64,000 nucleotides of DNA from Vitis vinifera (Eukaryota > Streptophyta > Magnoliopsida > Vitales > Vitaceae). The translations under genes were made by a program, and so were the position numbers. Under the pieces are notes generated by a model, which saw only the letters and a list, made by a program, of their open reading frames with translations, searched no databases and was not told the DNA's origin. Below, piece after piece: positions 27,529-38,648 of the stretch. The stretch's first letter is position 1. Every line of letters begins with the position of its first letter. The stretch is taken from NCBI RefSeq assembly GCF_030704535.1, contig NC_081822.1, positions 2,409,001-2,473,000 on the forward strand, in the 5' to 3' direction.

Positions 27529-29019
27529 ATGCTTAAAATTCAGAACTTTCAGAATAAATGGTCACTGGGATGGAATATTTTGGCCAGAATGTGCAGTTCT
27601 GGTGAAATAATAAAGGAGACTGCAGATCCAACTAAAAGGATATGTAAAATTATGATTTCTTGCCCAAAATTAGAGCTTGATACTTCCCTTAGTGAAAGTG
27701 GGATCAGGGTATCACCAATTGTGGTTGAGAATGTCCTCAAGAGATTTGAGAATGCTGGAATGCTAGCTTATCAATTTTTTGAATGGGCTGGAAAGCAACG
27801 AAATTACACGCATAGTATCAGAGCTTACCATACCATGATAGAGTCTCTGGCTAAGATAAGGCAGTATCAAATCATGTGGGATCTTGTAAATAAAATGAGG
27901 AGCCTGAAGATACTAAATGTTGAGACGTTTTGCATTATAATGAGAAAGTACGCGAGGTCTCAGAAGGTGAAAGAGGCAGTTTACACATTCAACATCATGG
28001 AAAAATATGATGTTCCTCCAAATCTGGCAGCATTTAATAGTCTTTTAAGTGCTCTGTGCAAGTCCAAGAATGTTGTAAAGGCTCAGGAGATCTTCAATGG
28101 TATGAAAGACCAATTTATTCCTGATTCAAAAACTTATAGTATATTACTTGAGGGGTGGGGAAAGGCTCCAAATCTGCCCAAGGCGAGAGAAATTTTCAGA
28201 GAAATGGTTGACATGGGTTGTGACCCTGATATTGTGACCTATGGTATCATGGTTGACATACTTTGCAAGGCAGGGCGGGTTGATGAAGCAGTTGGAATTG
28301 TTAAAGAAATGGATTCTAGTGTTTGTAAGCCAACATCTTTTATTTATAGTGTTCTGGTTCATACTTATGGGATAGAAAATCGAATCGAAGATGCCGTTTA
28401 TACGTTTTTAGATATGGAAAGGAATGAAATTGAGGCTGATGTGGCAGTTTATAATGCATTGATTGGTGCTTTCTGTAAAGTAAACAAACTCAAGAATGCA
28501 TATAGGGTTTTAAATGAGATGGATTGCAAGGGGATCAGACCTAATTCCAGGACCTGCAATATTATCCTAAACAGCTTAATCAGTTGTGGGGATACTGATG
28601 AGGCTTTTAGGGTCTTCCGCAGAATGATCAAGGTTTGTGATCCAGATGCAGACACATATACAATGATGATAAAAATGTTTTGTGAGAATGATAAGCTAGA
28701 GATGGCTCTTAAAGTGTGGAAATACATGAGGTTGAAGCAGTTTGTTCCTAGCATGCATACTTTTTCAGTTCTTATTAATGGACTGTGTAAAAAGGGTAAT
28801 GCTTCCAAGGCTTGCATCTTATTGGAAGAGATGATAGAGAAGGGTATTCGGCCATCAAGTGTGACATTTGGGAAGTTAAAACAATTACTTATAAAGGAAG
28901 GGAGAGAAGATGTACTTGAATTTCTTCAAGAGAAAATGAATCTCTTGGTCAAGGAGCCTTTATGTGATCAAGAAATTATTGCTAATGAGCTGAATATACT
29001 GATCAATGTTGCTGAGTAG
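27529..29019 (+). CDS. P-class pentatricopeptide repeat protein, probably organellar
   Basis: A single coding exon of 496 aa from the ATG at 27529 to TAG at 29019. An in-frame ATG further up (27328) would add a hydrophobic stretch encoded by a T-rich, acceptor-like tract, so the inner start is preferred. The protein contains about ten consecutive 35-residue PPR units with the usual pattern (NLAAFNSLLSALCKSKNVVKAQEIF, DIVTYGIMVDILCKAGRVDEA, DVAVYNALIGAFCKVNKLKNA, DADTYTMMIKMFCENDKLEMA, SMHTFSVLINGLCKKGNASKA). There are no E or DYW extensions, so it is a P-class RNA-binding protein, likely acting in mitochondrial or plastid RNA metabolism. A basic N-terminus (KIQNFQNKWSLGWNILARM) fits an organelle-targeting peptide. 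It resembles the At1g77360 type by recall; the target RNA is unknown. Confidence 0.88.
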   Translation: MLKIQNFQNKWSLGWNILARMCSSGEIIKETADPTKRICKIMISCPKLELDTSLSESGIRVSPIVVENVLKRFENAGMLAYQFFEWAGKQRNYTHSIRAYHTMIESLAKIRQYQIMWDLVNKMRSLKILNVETFCIIMRKYARSQKVKEAVYTFNIMEKYDVPPNLAAFNSLLSALCKSKNVVKAQEIFNGMKDQFIPDSKTYSILLEGWGKAPNLPKAREIFREMVDMGCDPDIVTYGIMVDILCKAGRVDEAVGIVKEMDSSVCKPTSFIYSVLVHTYGIENRIEDAVYTFLDMERNEIEADVAVYNALIGAFCKVNKLKNAYRVLNEMDCKGIRPNSRTCNIILNSLISCGDTDEAFRVFRRMIKVCDPDADTYTMMIKMFCENDKLEMALKVWKYMRLKQFVPSMHTFSVLINGLCKKGNASKACILLEEMIEKGIRPSSVTFGKLKQLLIKEGREDVLEFLQEKMNLLVKEPLCDQEIIANELNILINVAE

Positions 29020-29706
29020 TCCGTACCTGCAATGGAGAATTCTGGAGTTGAAAGGCCTGGGAACCACCCCTGACTAATAAGAGTGGCATTTGGTAATTAC
29101 AGGTCAGTGTTTTTAACTTTTTTTCAGGCCACATTCCGGATTTTATTTGAAACTTCAATTGGGTCATTTAACTACTTGCTTATTTTTAATTTTTTTCATT
29201 TGAACTTGTATTTAATGTCCCTTTTTCTCGTATTTATACATATTTTATTGTGCTTATTTAATGGAGAACTACACTGTTATACATCCTTGTACATCTTTTG
29301 GAAATAAAATCATCCTTACTGTCAAAAGATGTTAGTGAAAGTTGAAAACAGAATCTTTTGGTGATCATTTTTATGATTTTTAGTTGAAGATAATGCTGTT
29401 TGCATTAGTTGATTAATGAGTCTCAAAATTTTTCTGAGATTTATAGCAAAGCTCTTTTTTAATCTAGGAAACCATGTAGTTCTTTAGTATTGAAGGAATG
29501 CAATCTTGTTTCTATCATAAAATTCTGTGTACATCGAGGGTTGCAGTATACACTTAAAGAATGGAAAAATAAAAAATAAAGAAGAAAAATATGCAACACA
29601 GGCACCTCTGAAGAGCTGATTTGGGAGGTGGTGGTTCCTACCTACCAGGGTACATATTTGAATATTTTTCACTTGGAAAAAGCTTTCCAAGCTTTGCAGA
29701 TCAAAT
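29020..29706. other. Convergent 3' regions of the PPR and receptor-kinase genes
   Basis: The PPR gene (plus) and the kinase gene (minus) converge here. The stretch is T-rich with no exon recognised. An AATAAA at 29303-29308 is a plausible polyadenylation signal for the PPR transcript, about 284 bases after its stop codon. Confidence 0.5.
29303..29308 (+). terminator. Candidate AATAAA polyadenylation signal of the PPR gene
   Basis: A canonical AATAAA hexamer lies 284 bases downstream of the PPR stop codon in a T-rich context. Plant signals are degenerate, so this is a candidate only. Confidence 0.35.
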
Positions 29707-31545
29707 TTATATCGTACTCATGCTTGTGCTGGGTCTTGATCTCTCATTTGTTAAAAAACTACACTGCAAAGAAGATCGAAATGCCTCATGGCTAAGAGGC
29801 CATGGCCTATCTGGTAATCTTGGAATGTCAATATCACCTTCCAGCATCTTTAGAGCCTCTGCAATGGTAGGTCTAAAAGCCACCATTACATGTGCGCAAA
29901 GAATCCCAACGAGAACAAATCTCTCCATGACACCTTTTGGTCCTTCCTTTCTTATGAAGTTGTCAAAAACCTCTTCCACTTTTCCTGATTTCACAAGCAT
30001 CCAAGCCCAATCTGTGATCAAAACCATGGAAGAACTTGATGTATCCAACACCTTCCTCCCACTCATAGTTTCAAGAATCACGATCCCAAAGCTGTAAACA
30101 TCGCTTTTTTCTGTTAATTGTCCATAGAGAGCATACTCTGGTGCTAGATATCCATGTGTACCAGCTACCCTTGTGGTGAGATGAGACTGACCTTCTCTAC
30201 TTTGCTTGGCTAACCCAAAATCTGCCACTTTTGCTTTCATTTCCAAGTCCAAAAGTATGTTAGTCGTCTTGATATCTCGATGATAAATGGCAGGTTTGAT
30301 TCCATCATGCAAGTAAGCGAGCCCTTTTCCTACATCAAGAATTATATTCTTTCGCTGAGGCCAAGTTAGTTCCTTCCTGCTATTGCTAGAGTTGAAAAGA
30401 TGATCACTTAGGTTACCATTCAACATGTAATCACAAACAAGATATCGCCTTTTACCTTTACAGTCGTCACTTGTAACGCAGCAACCCCGAAGAGAAAGAA
30501 GGTTCCTGTGCCTTATTTTGCTTATGATCTCAACCTCATTGGAAAATTCCTCATCACCTTGAGAATCCAAATCAAGAATTTGTTTCACTGCAACTAAAGT
30601 GCCATCAGAAAGGGTGCCCTTGTGTACAACCCCATATGCGCCTTGGCCAATAAAATTCTTCTGTGAAAATCCATCTGTGGCTCGTTCAATTTCAGCGATA
30701 TGATACCATTTTGCACCAGTGTTGGGTAAAACTCTAGCCTGCATGCTGCTCACAAATTCTTCATGGAAGGCGTTTTTCTTCTTCTTTTGCCAAATCCTGT
30801 ACAGCACCACTGATCCCAAGGCAAACAAAACAACCAGAAAAGCACCCAAGAACCCGAAAATCAATTTGAATAAAGTCTCTTGGCTCAGATGATTAGAGGT
30901 TTCACCAGTTTTGGAGTTAGACAAAGGCAAGCCTAGTATGCAAGCAGCAGTCGTGCCATCCTGAGGGCCTAACTCATTAACAATGCCTGCAGCATACAGA
31001 ATAGTGAAGTAAAAGCATTTAGTGGAATTTGGAGCAAGAGCCCGCAACTGGGAATTCACCTTCATCCCAGCATCGAGGCAGGAGCCGCACTGGACAAGTC
31101 CAGTCAGGTCCTTGCAAGATGAATCCAAGGCCGTCTTTTCCCCAACCCTTTTGATCCAATCTTCTTTCGTGATGATTCCAGCACAGCTCGAGGAATTAGC
31201 AACAAACTGAGTCGAGTTCTTGAAGCATAGAGAGACTAAAGACGGTTGGAACGCCATGGCAGAGAGCCTAGTCTGCAATTCTGAGAGGCAAGAAGATGAG
31301 ACAGCAGCAGTGGGGAGCTGAAACATGGAAGTTTCTTTCAGGTGCTGTGCAAGGCCCATGCCAAAGAGACTGAGAAGGGCCATGCAGCAGTGGTCTTGAT
31401 CCCCATCGCGGCACGAAGAGGTGTCCCATGGGTAGGTCTCGACATAGCCAAGATCTATGGGACAAGAAGAAGATGCAGAATCAACTGAGAAGACGAATAG
31501 AGAGAGGGAAACAATGAAAGAGATCAAGAATACGAAGGTGCCCAT
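29707..31545 (-). CDS. SPARK-type receptor-like protein kinase (At1g11050-like)
   Basis: An intronless 612-aa reading frame. Residues 1-23 are a hydrophobic signal peptide. Residues of about 28-205 are a Cys-rich extracellular domain (CPIDLGYVETYPWDTSSC, CCMALLSLFGMGLAQHL, VQCGSCLDAG) of the SPARK family. Residues 225-249 form one transmembrane helix followed by a KKKK stop-transfer. Residues of about 298-570 are a Ser/Thr kinase: G-loop GQGAYG (300-305), catalytic Lys321, HRD at 422-424, DFG at 442-444, APE at 468-470. All catalytic residues are present and it is an RD kinase, so it is probably active. It should sit in the plasma membrane and signal inward. The closest family by recall is the probable receptor-like kinase At1g11050; SPARK kinases include symbiosis-related members, but the ligand here is unknown. 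The C-terminal tail is Ser-rich. Confidence 0.93.
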   Translation of the reverse strand: MGTFVFLISFIVSLSLFVFSVDSASSSCPIDLGYVETYPWDTSSCRDGDQDHCCMALLSLFGMGLAQHLKETSMFQLPTAAVSSSCLSELQTRLSAMAFQPSLVSLCFKNSTQFVANSSSCAGIITKEDWIKRVGEKTALDSSCKDLTGLVQCGSCLDAGMKVNSQLRALAPNSTKCFYFTILYAAGIVNELGPQDGTTAACILGLPLSNSKTGETSNHLSQETLFKLIFGFLGAFLVVLFALGSVVLYRIWQKKKKNAFHEEFVSSMQARVLPNTGAKWYHIAEIERATDGFSQKNFIGQGAYGVVHKGTLSDGTLVAVKQILDLDSQGDEEFSNEVEIISKIRHRNLLSLRGCCVTSDDCKGKRRYLVCDYMLNGNLSDHLFNSSNSRKELTWPQRKNIILDVGKGLAYLHDGIKPAIYHRDIKTTNILLDLEMKAKVADFGLAKQSREGQSHLTTRVAGTHGYLAPEYALYGQLTEKSDVYSFGIVILETMSGRKVLDTSSSSMVLITDWAWMLVKSGKVEEVFDNFIRKEGPKGVMERFVLVGILCAHVMVAFRPTIAEALKMLEGDIDIPRLPDRPWPLSHEAFRSSLQCSFLTNERSRPSTSMSTI

Positions 31546-33457
31546 GTTTTCCTCTCAAAATCATGCAGTGGGGATATGTTGTGGAGGCTTTATACAAAAA
31601 GTGATGGAACCATCAACATTGGCTGCTCTGCGAGTCAAAAGGCACGTTTGCAATAGAGGAGTTGAACCAACTTTATTCTAAGGTTCCAACGAGAAACACA
31701 AAGTGAAGGAAATTTCGTTGTTTGGCATGTATTCAAAGTTTTGCTGCAACATTTATCTGATACATTTTGGAGGGGTCAAAGTCAATACATTTGAAAGTTC
31801 AGAATGGTGCAGTAACCTACTATCCCACCTAGAGTTGAAGGAGGAACAAAAGTGTGAAATCCTTTTAATTACAAAAGGGGCATGGCATTGACTCTGGGTC
31901 AATAGGAAAAAAAATGATCATGATAATGACATTCTCCAAACGTAATATAAATACAATTTGCCACGTTGATTGAATTTGAAAGCTAAAGCTAATAGCAACA
32001 CGATTTATAGCACTGATTGAATTTGACTAAATAAAGGATATATGAGACGTTGGAATTCAAAAAATGAGATGGAGTGTTCAAAGGGGTAGTGATGATTTGA
32101 AATATTTAAAATAAAGTTAAGAAATTAGAGAGATTTTTTTTTTTCCCTTCAAAAAGGGAGGAAATTGGGAAATGATTTACCAAGTTGAAAATATTTGAAA
32201 AATTATAAGTAAATATTTGAAAGTGAGAAATCTTGCAAAAAAGCACGAGTGACCATACAAATGTGTTAGACACTAAACAAGGGTATGGACATAAGATATT
32301 GAACATTGTGCAAATGTTTTATATTAATATAACAGGCACGGGAGAAGGAGATGAATATATATTTCTCTTAAGTATGCTATGGTTATTTCATTGAGGGGTA
32401 TTTTTGTCCTCAAAAATATAATTATTTAGATAAGTATAAAGTGAAATCAGATGGATACACATGTAATTTCACTTTAATTTATAAGAAAGATTAATTACCA
32501 TCATCTTTTTATAATGACTAAAATAACACTATTTTCATACCTATTTTGAATTTAAATAACTAATGTAACATATTTTATATCATTCCAATCTCAAAATTAT
32601 TAAAATTAGTCTACTGTTTTCTTGATTAATTATAATGAAAAATTACAAAAAAAACATAAAAATATTGAAAATTATATTTCTTTTCGTTGTAATTAAAGTT
32701 CAATAAATATTTTTATATTTATTTGATTAATTTTATTTTAAAAAACTTAAGTCTAAGAAAACTTAATCTAACTTATCACACAAAATTTATTTTAGGTTAT
32801 ATAAAAAGTTTTTTCATGTTTAATAGAATTATTGTAATATTAATTTTTTGTTTTAAAAATTATGATTAATTTTTTTTAAAGATTTAATGGGTTTATGGGG
32901 CCCATGAACCACTGAAAAAAAAAAATCCATGGTGCATTCACAAAGGGGGTGGTGGCACAGCTCACCTCAAATGTTGAAATAATAAAAAGTAGAATCTTTG
33001 TAAATAATAAATATGCAAATATTAAATTTAATTTTCGAAATAATAATAATAATTCAATAATTCACATCAAGGGATTCTTGAATTACAAGAATTATTATTT
33101 TAAATTTCAAAACCAACATAATTAAAATTCAGGATTGTCCCACTTGCCAAGCAATCAGAGCTTTTATGAGCTGTGAAAATGTCAGCATCCAAAGCAGGGG
33201 TTGTGTCATGTCGGTGGTGCATCAAACCACATATGAAAAATATGTAAAAATGGGAACGCTTTCATTGTAGATCCAAACATTTCCTAATGACAAAGCTGAT
33301 TCAGAGGGGAAATTGCCGGCAAATAATCCACGCCCAACATTGTTCATCACCCAATTCCCTCCGAGTCGTCTTCATCATCTGAACCCAAAAGCCCTTCCAT
33401 TGACAAATCCTTTTTTATTTATTTTCCCATCTTGCTCATACTCATATCATATCCACC
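31546..33457. promoter_or_regulatory. Divergent intergenic region between the receptor kinase and auxilin-like genes
   Basis: This holds the upstream regions of two divergently transcribed genes. On the minus strand a TATAAA (complement of 31589-31594) lies 44 bases before the kinase ATG and could be its TATA box. The middle (about 32100-33120) is very AT-rich and holds no recognisable exon. The 5' UTR of the auxilin-like gene is C/T-rich just before 33458. Confidence 0.45.
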
Positions 33458-36400
33458 ATGGACGAGTTTGGTCGTTTAACCCAGAGTTTCGGCCTCAAAC
33501 CACAGGGAAAATCGGCACCCATGGCCGCTTTGAAGCGACCCAGCACCACCGGCAATGACGGAGCCTTCAATTTTGATGTCGGATCGGGGGTGCACAGCAA
33601 TGGCGGTTCTGGGGTTTCTCAGAATTTTGGGGGTTTGGATGATTACGATGATATTTTTGGGGGACGCAATAGGAATTCAAATACATGGGGTGGTGGCGGT
33701 GGTGGTGGGTCTTTGCTTGATCATGATTCGGTGTTTGGAAATTTGAATAGTTCTGGGGCGAATCGCGGTGGTTCTAATTATGATGGAGATTTTTTTGGAG
33801 GGATTTCCGAGGTGAAGAGCTCGGGGACGGTGAATTATAATGATGTATTTGGGTTTACGGATTCCGGGTCCAAGCAGAGTGATCAGTTTGATGATTTTCT
33901 TGGGAATTCGGGCGGTGTGGAGAAGAATGCGCCTCGGGGTTTTGATGATTTGATACCAGGGTTTGGTGGGAGCGGCGCTGCCAAGAAAGGGTATGTGTTC
34001 CATTGTTGGTTTTACCGATTGGAGGTCAAATGCAGTTTTAAATGAATCTATTGAGGAATCTAAGATGTTGGAAGGCTTAGGTAATGTTTATGAAATTTGG
34101 GGAATGTCTTTGAAAGATGCCGCTGCTTGAATGATTTAAACACTATATATTGGAAACTTGTCTGATAGGAGTTTTTGGGAAGAGTTCTTGTAGAGATTTG
34201 GGACATTTGATTAGATTTGGATTGACTAAAGTAAAATGCAACAATTTCTTTTTCTGCAAAATTAGCAGAGATTTGGAAAACCTTGGTGGTGATAGTTTTT
34301 TTACTTAATTCTAAATAGAACCTTAATGTTTAATGGTGTTAAATATCTTGTTTTGTAGTATTTTAATTATATTAAGTATTAAAAAGTAAAGAAAAACCAA
34401 TATGTTATTTTTTCTATTTAGAAAATATCACGTAGTTTGGCTTTTTCTATTTAGTAAAAAATTTATAATAAGTTATGAAAAAGTAGAAAAACAAATAAAC
34501 TAAATTCTGAAAACAAATTATTTTAGTAAAAAGTCAAAAACAAACAGCACCTTAGTCTGATTTGGTTCCAGGTAGGTCAAAATTTGCCGGATGTTATATT
34601 CTCGAGACCATAGTAACCAAGCAGTCACAAGAAGGGATTTTTCATAGTCATTTTACATTTATACTTAACTTGGTTATGTAATTATAATTTGGTGATGTTG
34701 GTGACTCTGAATTCCTTTAGTTCTCTTACTCTGGGACTGGAAGGAATAAATCAATCCAGTTTACTAATATACATAACTCGAAAAGCAGTACTTCCAGTTA
34801 TCAAGAGCTGGCTGCACCAATCTTATTTTGCCATTCTGCTGCTTGAAGGTCATTGTTGTGTTGTTCATAGTCAATTTATCCTCTCTCTACCGCAATCAGC
34901 TTCTGGTTCTTTTTTTTTTTCATCTCTCTTTTCCTTGCTGCACGGTTAGCCTGGAACTTGATTCTTCTCATTGGTGCAGTCATTGTTCTTTGTTTTGTGT
35001 GGTCAAACCATCTTAATTGTCTTTCTCTCATCTTGTTCCTACCTTTTGTTATCAGGCTAACACCCTCCATCATTACATGTGGCCTCATACCCACATGTAT
35101 AAGGGGAAATTAGCAATTATGGATTACAAATAAATAGATAGGGGAAACAGTAGGAAAGACTCAAACTCAGACCTCTAGTTAACCATAACTTTGATACCAT
35201 GCTGAACTACCAATTTTCCTAAAAGTTTAAACTGTTAGGTCATGGACTCACAATGTTTTTTTTTTTTGGATAGGGTCATGGACCCACAATGTATACCAGG
35301 CTGACAAATATGTTGGTTATTGGCTTCCCAACATTCAAGTTTGTAAAGCATGGCTGATTTCGTAGTTGAGTTTCCCTTCAAATTGCTTGTTCAACTGCAT
35401 TTGGGAATCTTGTTTCTGCTGTTGGGAATTTATGTATGGAGTTAGGAGCACTGAATATGTAAATCAGGAAGTCAAAACTTATACATGAATAAATAATTCA
35501 ATCATGTGGTAAATTAGTAATAATAATTAGATATTGTTTGATTACTTTATTGTTTAGATTTCAGAAACATGCAAGATGTTTACCTTGTGTCCACATGCAT
35601 TTGCAGTTGCTGGCACAACTATGAAGAGTCCCGGGTTAGGCAAGGATGAATTGAGATTTATTTATTGCATTTAGCATTTGGTAGAGAAACCTATGCTGTA
35701 AGGTAGAGCTGGCTATGTGTCAGTCTAAGTATGTTCAGGCTGGGTCCTTAATTGTCTAAGTTCAATACCATTTTTCTATGACCAGATCAGAAAAGTCTAG
35801 CCTCATCCATTCTATCCTATTTATTAATGGGCAATCCAAAACGAACTTGCCAATTTATTATGAGTAATGACTGTGAACTTGGAAACTATATACAGGTTTT
35901 TTAAGTATAAATGCAATGGAACATAGTGAAATAGGGTGGAAAAAAGAGTTGAGTGAAGGAATAAAAAATACAGGGAATATCGAATGATATAATTGTGTGT
36001 TGGAACAGATTAACCCTTGTTCACCATCAATGTTTGATGGGAATTAGATGCTATGGTTTTCATTCCATTTTCAATTCAATGTATTCTGCTATTTAATCTG
36101 CAAAATTTATGTCATTCACCTCATCATCATCTTATTTGCACAGAATGAATTCAGAGACAAATAAGCTTAATCAATCAGCAGTTGGTTCAACTAAATCCAC
36201 ATCCACATTGGCTGAAGATCCCTTTGTACTATTTGAATCAACTTCAACCCCTGCAGATACTTCCTCACCAGTGTTTTCAGATCCACTGGAAGAAATGAGT
36301 AAAATCAGTAATTCAAGAAAGGGTTCATCATTTAGTAGCGGAGCATTTGATGATATGGATCTCCTTAATGGCTTCGCAAAATCAATGCCAACAATGTCAT

Positions 36401-38609
36401 CTAATAAAAGTTACAGTGGTCAGAATGGAAGTTCACTAATAGATGAACCTGCAGAGCAACAAAGTGATCTGGAATTTTTTTTCTGTAAGGTTGCTCCCCC
36501 AAGCAGTGTGCCAAGGCGTGAGGCTACTAGTGCGGTGAGAACTATAGTTATGACAAGTGTAGACATTTTTTAAGTTATTTGCAACAACTGATATATTATG
36601 TTTTTTGCTTCCTGACATATGTTTCAACACCCTGTTTTTGATACATAGTTCCATGACAGAGGAGTCCCTGAAATGGTGAGAAAAACATTTTCTGGGACCT
36701 CAACCACTGTGGATACTGTGGATAAGGCCTTTTCTGGGACCTCAAACAGTGTAGATAAGGTTTCTTCTGCTACAAATGTTTTTGATGACTTCTGGAATTT
36801 TGGAGGTAACTTGGCTGTTAAAAGCAATTTTCATTTATAGACTGCCAAGGTCTGGGGCTTTTTCTCTCTATGCTAATTGCTTCAATCATTCTTCCTCCCC
36901 CCATCCCCCCAAAAAAAAGCTGCCCCTTCACCAGGAGAATTTCAGGAAGTTGAAGGGGAAAGTGAAGAAAGACGAAGAGCAAGATTCCAAAGTCACCAAA
37001 GGACCCAGGAGAGAATGGTGTGTGTTTTCCTCTCTTTTTTCATTTAACTATTCTTTGTTGTCCCCAATTTAGTTTTTTCCTTAAAAAGTTTGAACCTTTT
37101 CTTTCCAAGGATGCACCAGCATATGCAGATAAGCACACCAAATTAAAGTCCATTTGTTGTTTAGAGACTCAATGGATTGCATGCAATCATATTATGCAGC
37201 TTATAACCAAATCCATATCTCAAATGCTCCCAACCAACTGCAGCCTCATTTAATGCTCACTTTTCTTTTCTTTTTTTGTATTTACTTTATATGGTTTTGA
37301 ACTTTTTCTCTTTCTATATGGTCAGGCTAAAGCACTGGCTGAAAAAAATCGATATGACCTTCAAACTCAGCAGGAGCAAGAAGAGAGACATGTAAGCATT
37401 TGCAGTGTTATAAGGATTAGTTAGACTCTGGTTCTCCAATCATCTGTCTTCTCTTTAATTTAAAGTTCCTTTTTGTTGCTCTTTTAAACTTATTTTGTGC
37501 AGAGAATTGCTGAAAGTCTAGACACAAAGATAAAGCATTGGGCTGCAGGGAAGGAGGGCAATTTGCGAGCACTTTTATCATCATTGCAATATGTGCGTTC
37601 TATTTTTTTTCTTCGCATTTTATCTGACTATTTTTAGGGCACAGGAAATTATCCAGTTTTGGTATTTTTCTTTAATTTGTTTCTCTTTGCATCTTATTTA
37701 GTTGTTTTTGTAACCGAGGATGGTGTAGGAACTAGATTGTATGATAAAGAAGCAAGATATTAGGTTTGGTTGATGGACATGGATTCAAATAAGCTACGTT
37801 TTCGTACTTTCATGTTTGTATTTCAAATGAGGTTGCTAAAAATTCTGGGACAGCATAGTTACCTTCAACACTCAGGCTAGGTTTTTTTGTTTCTTTAAGG
37901 GCATGTGGGCGGGCCAGGACGCGACATGGTTCGTTGGGAAAGGAATGAAGGGGGAAGTTGCTGTGTAGGTGGGTCTGGTGGTAGGGGGCATTTGTGGTTT
38001 GTGTGGGCATATTTTGCATGTGTCTGGTTGTAATGTCAACAATTTTGGGTATTCTGGTTACCTTTGCCCCAAATGTCTCTTGGTTGGGCAGCTAGGCTCG
38101 CATAGTTTTGTGTGTATTGGGATCAGTTTACTCTATGTATATGCAAGAAATCCTTTTTCTCCCAGTATTAGTCTGATTGCTCTACACCCCCCACCCCCCC
38201 ACCCCCCCCCCCCCCCCCCCCCCCCATGCACAACCACACGTGCAAATTGTATTCCTCTTTTTATTTCTTTTTCCTTTTCTTTTATATGTACCTCCATATT
38301 GTTGAAATTTTTTATGTATAAGATTATGTCTAGGCTTACCCACACTTTTTCTGTAATACTAAAATGTTTTATTAGGTGAGTAGGCTCTCACAAATGCATA
38401 AAACACTAGTTGGGCCCATCTTCTGCGTCTGTTGACAATTTTTTTAAAGAAGATATCTTATTTCTTGTATTTACAACGTACACTTGCCTTTTTATGCTTA
38501 AATCTCATAGAACCTTTTGTATACCCACAAATTCAGAGTCAAATGTGTAAATCTGCATTTCTTTGTCTTGTGACTCATCATGTAGTAAATGGTTTTTTTC
38601 ATTTACAGA

Positions 38610-38648
<39 letters not shown>

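Noticed and set aside
29621..30097. 158-residue plus-strand frame opposite the receptor kinase
   Set aside because: Antisense to the conserved kinase C-terminal lobe and tail.
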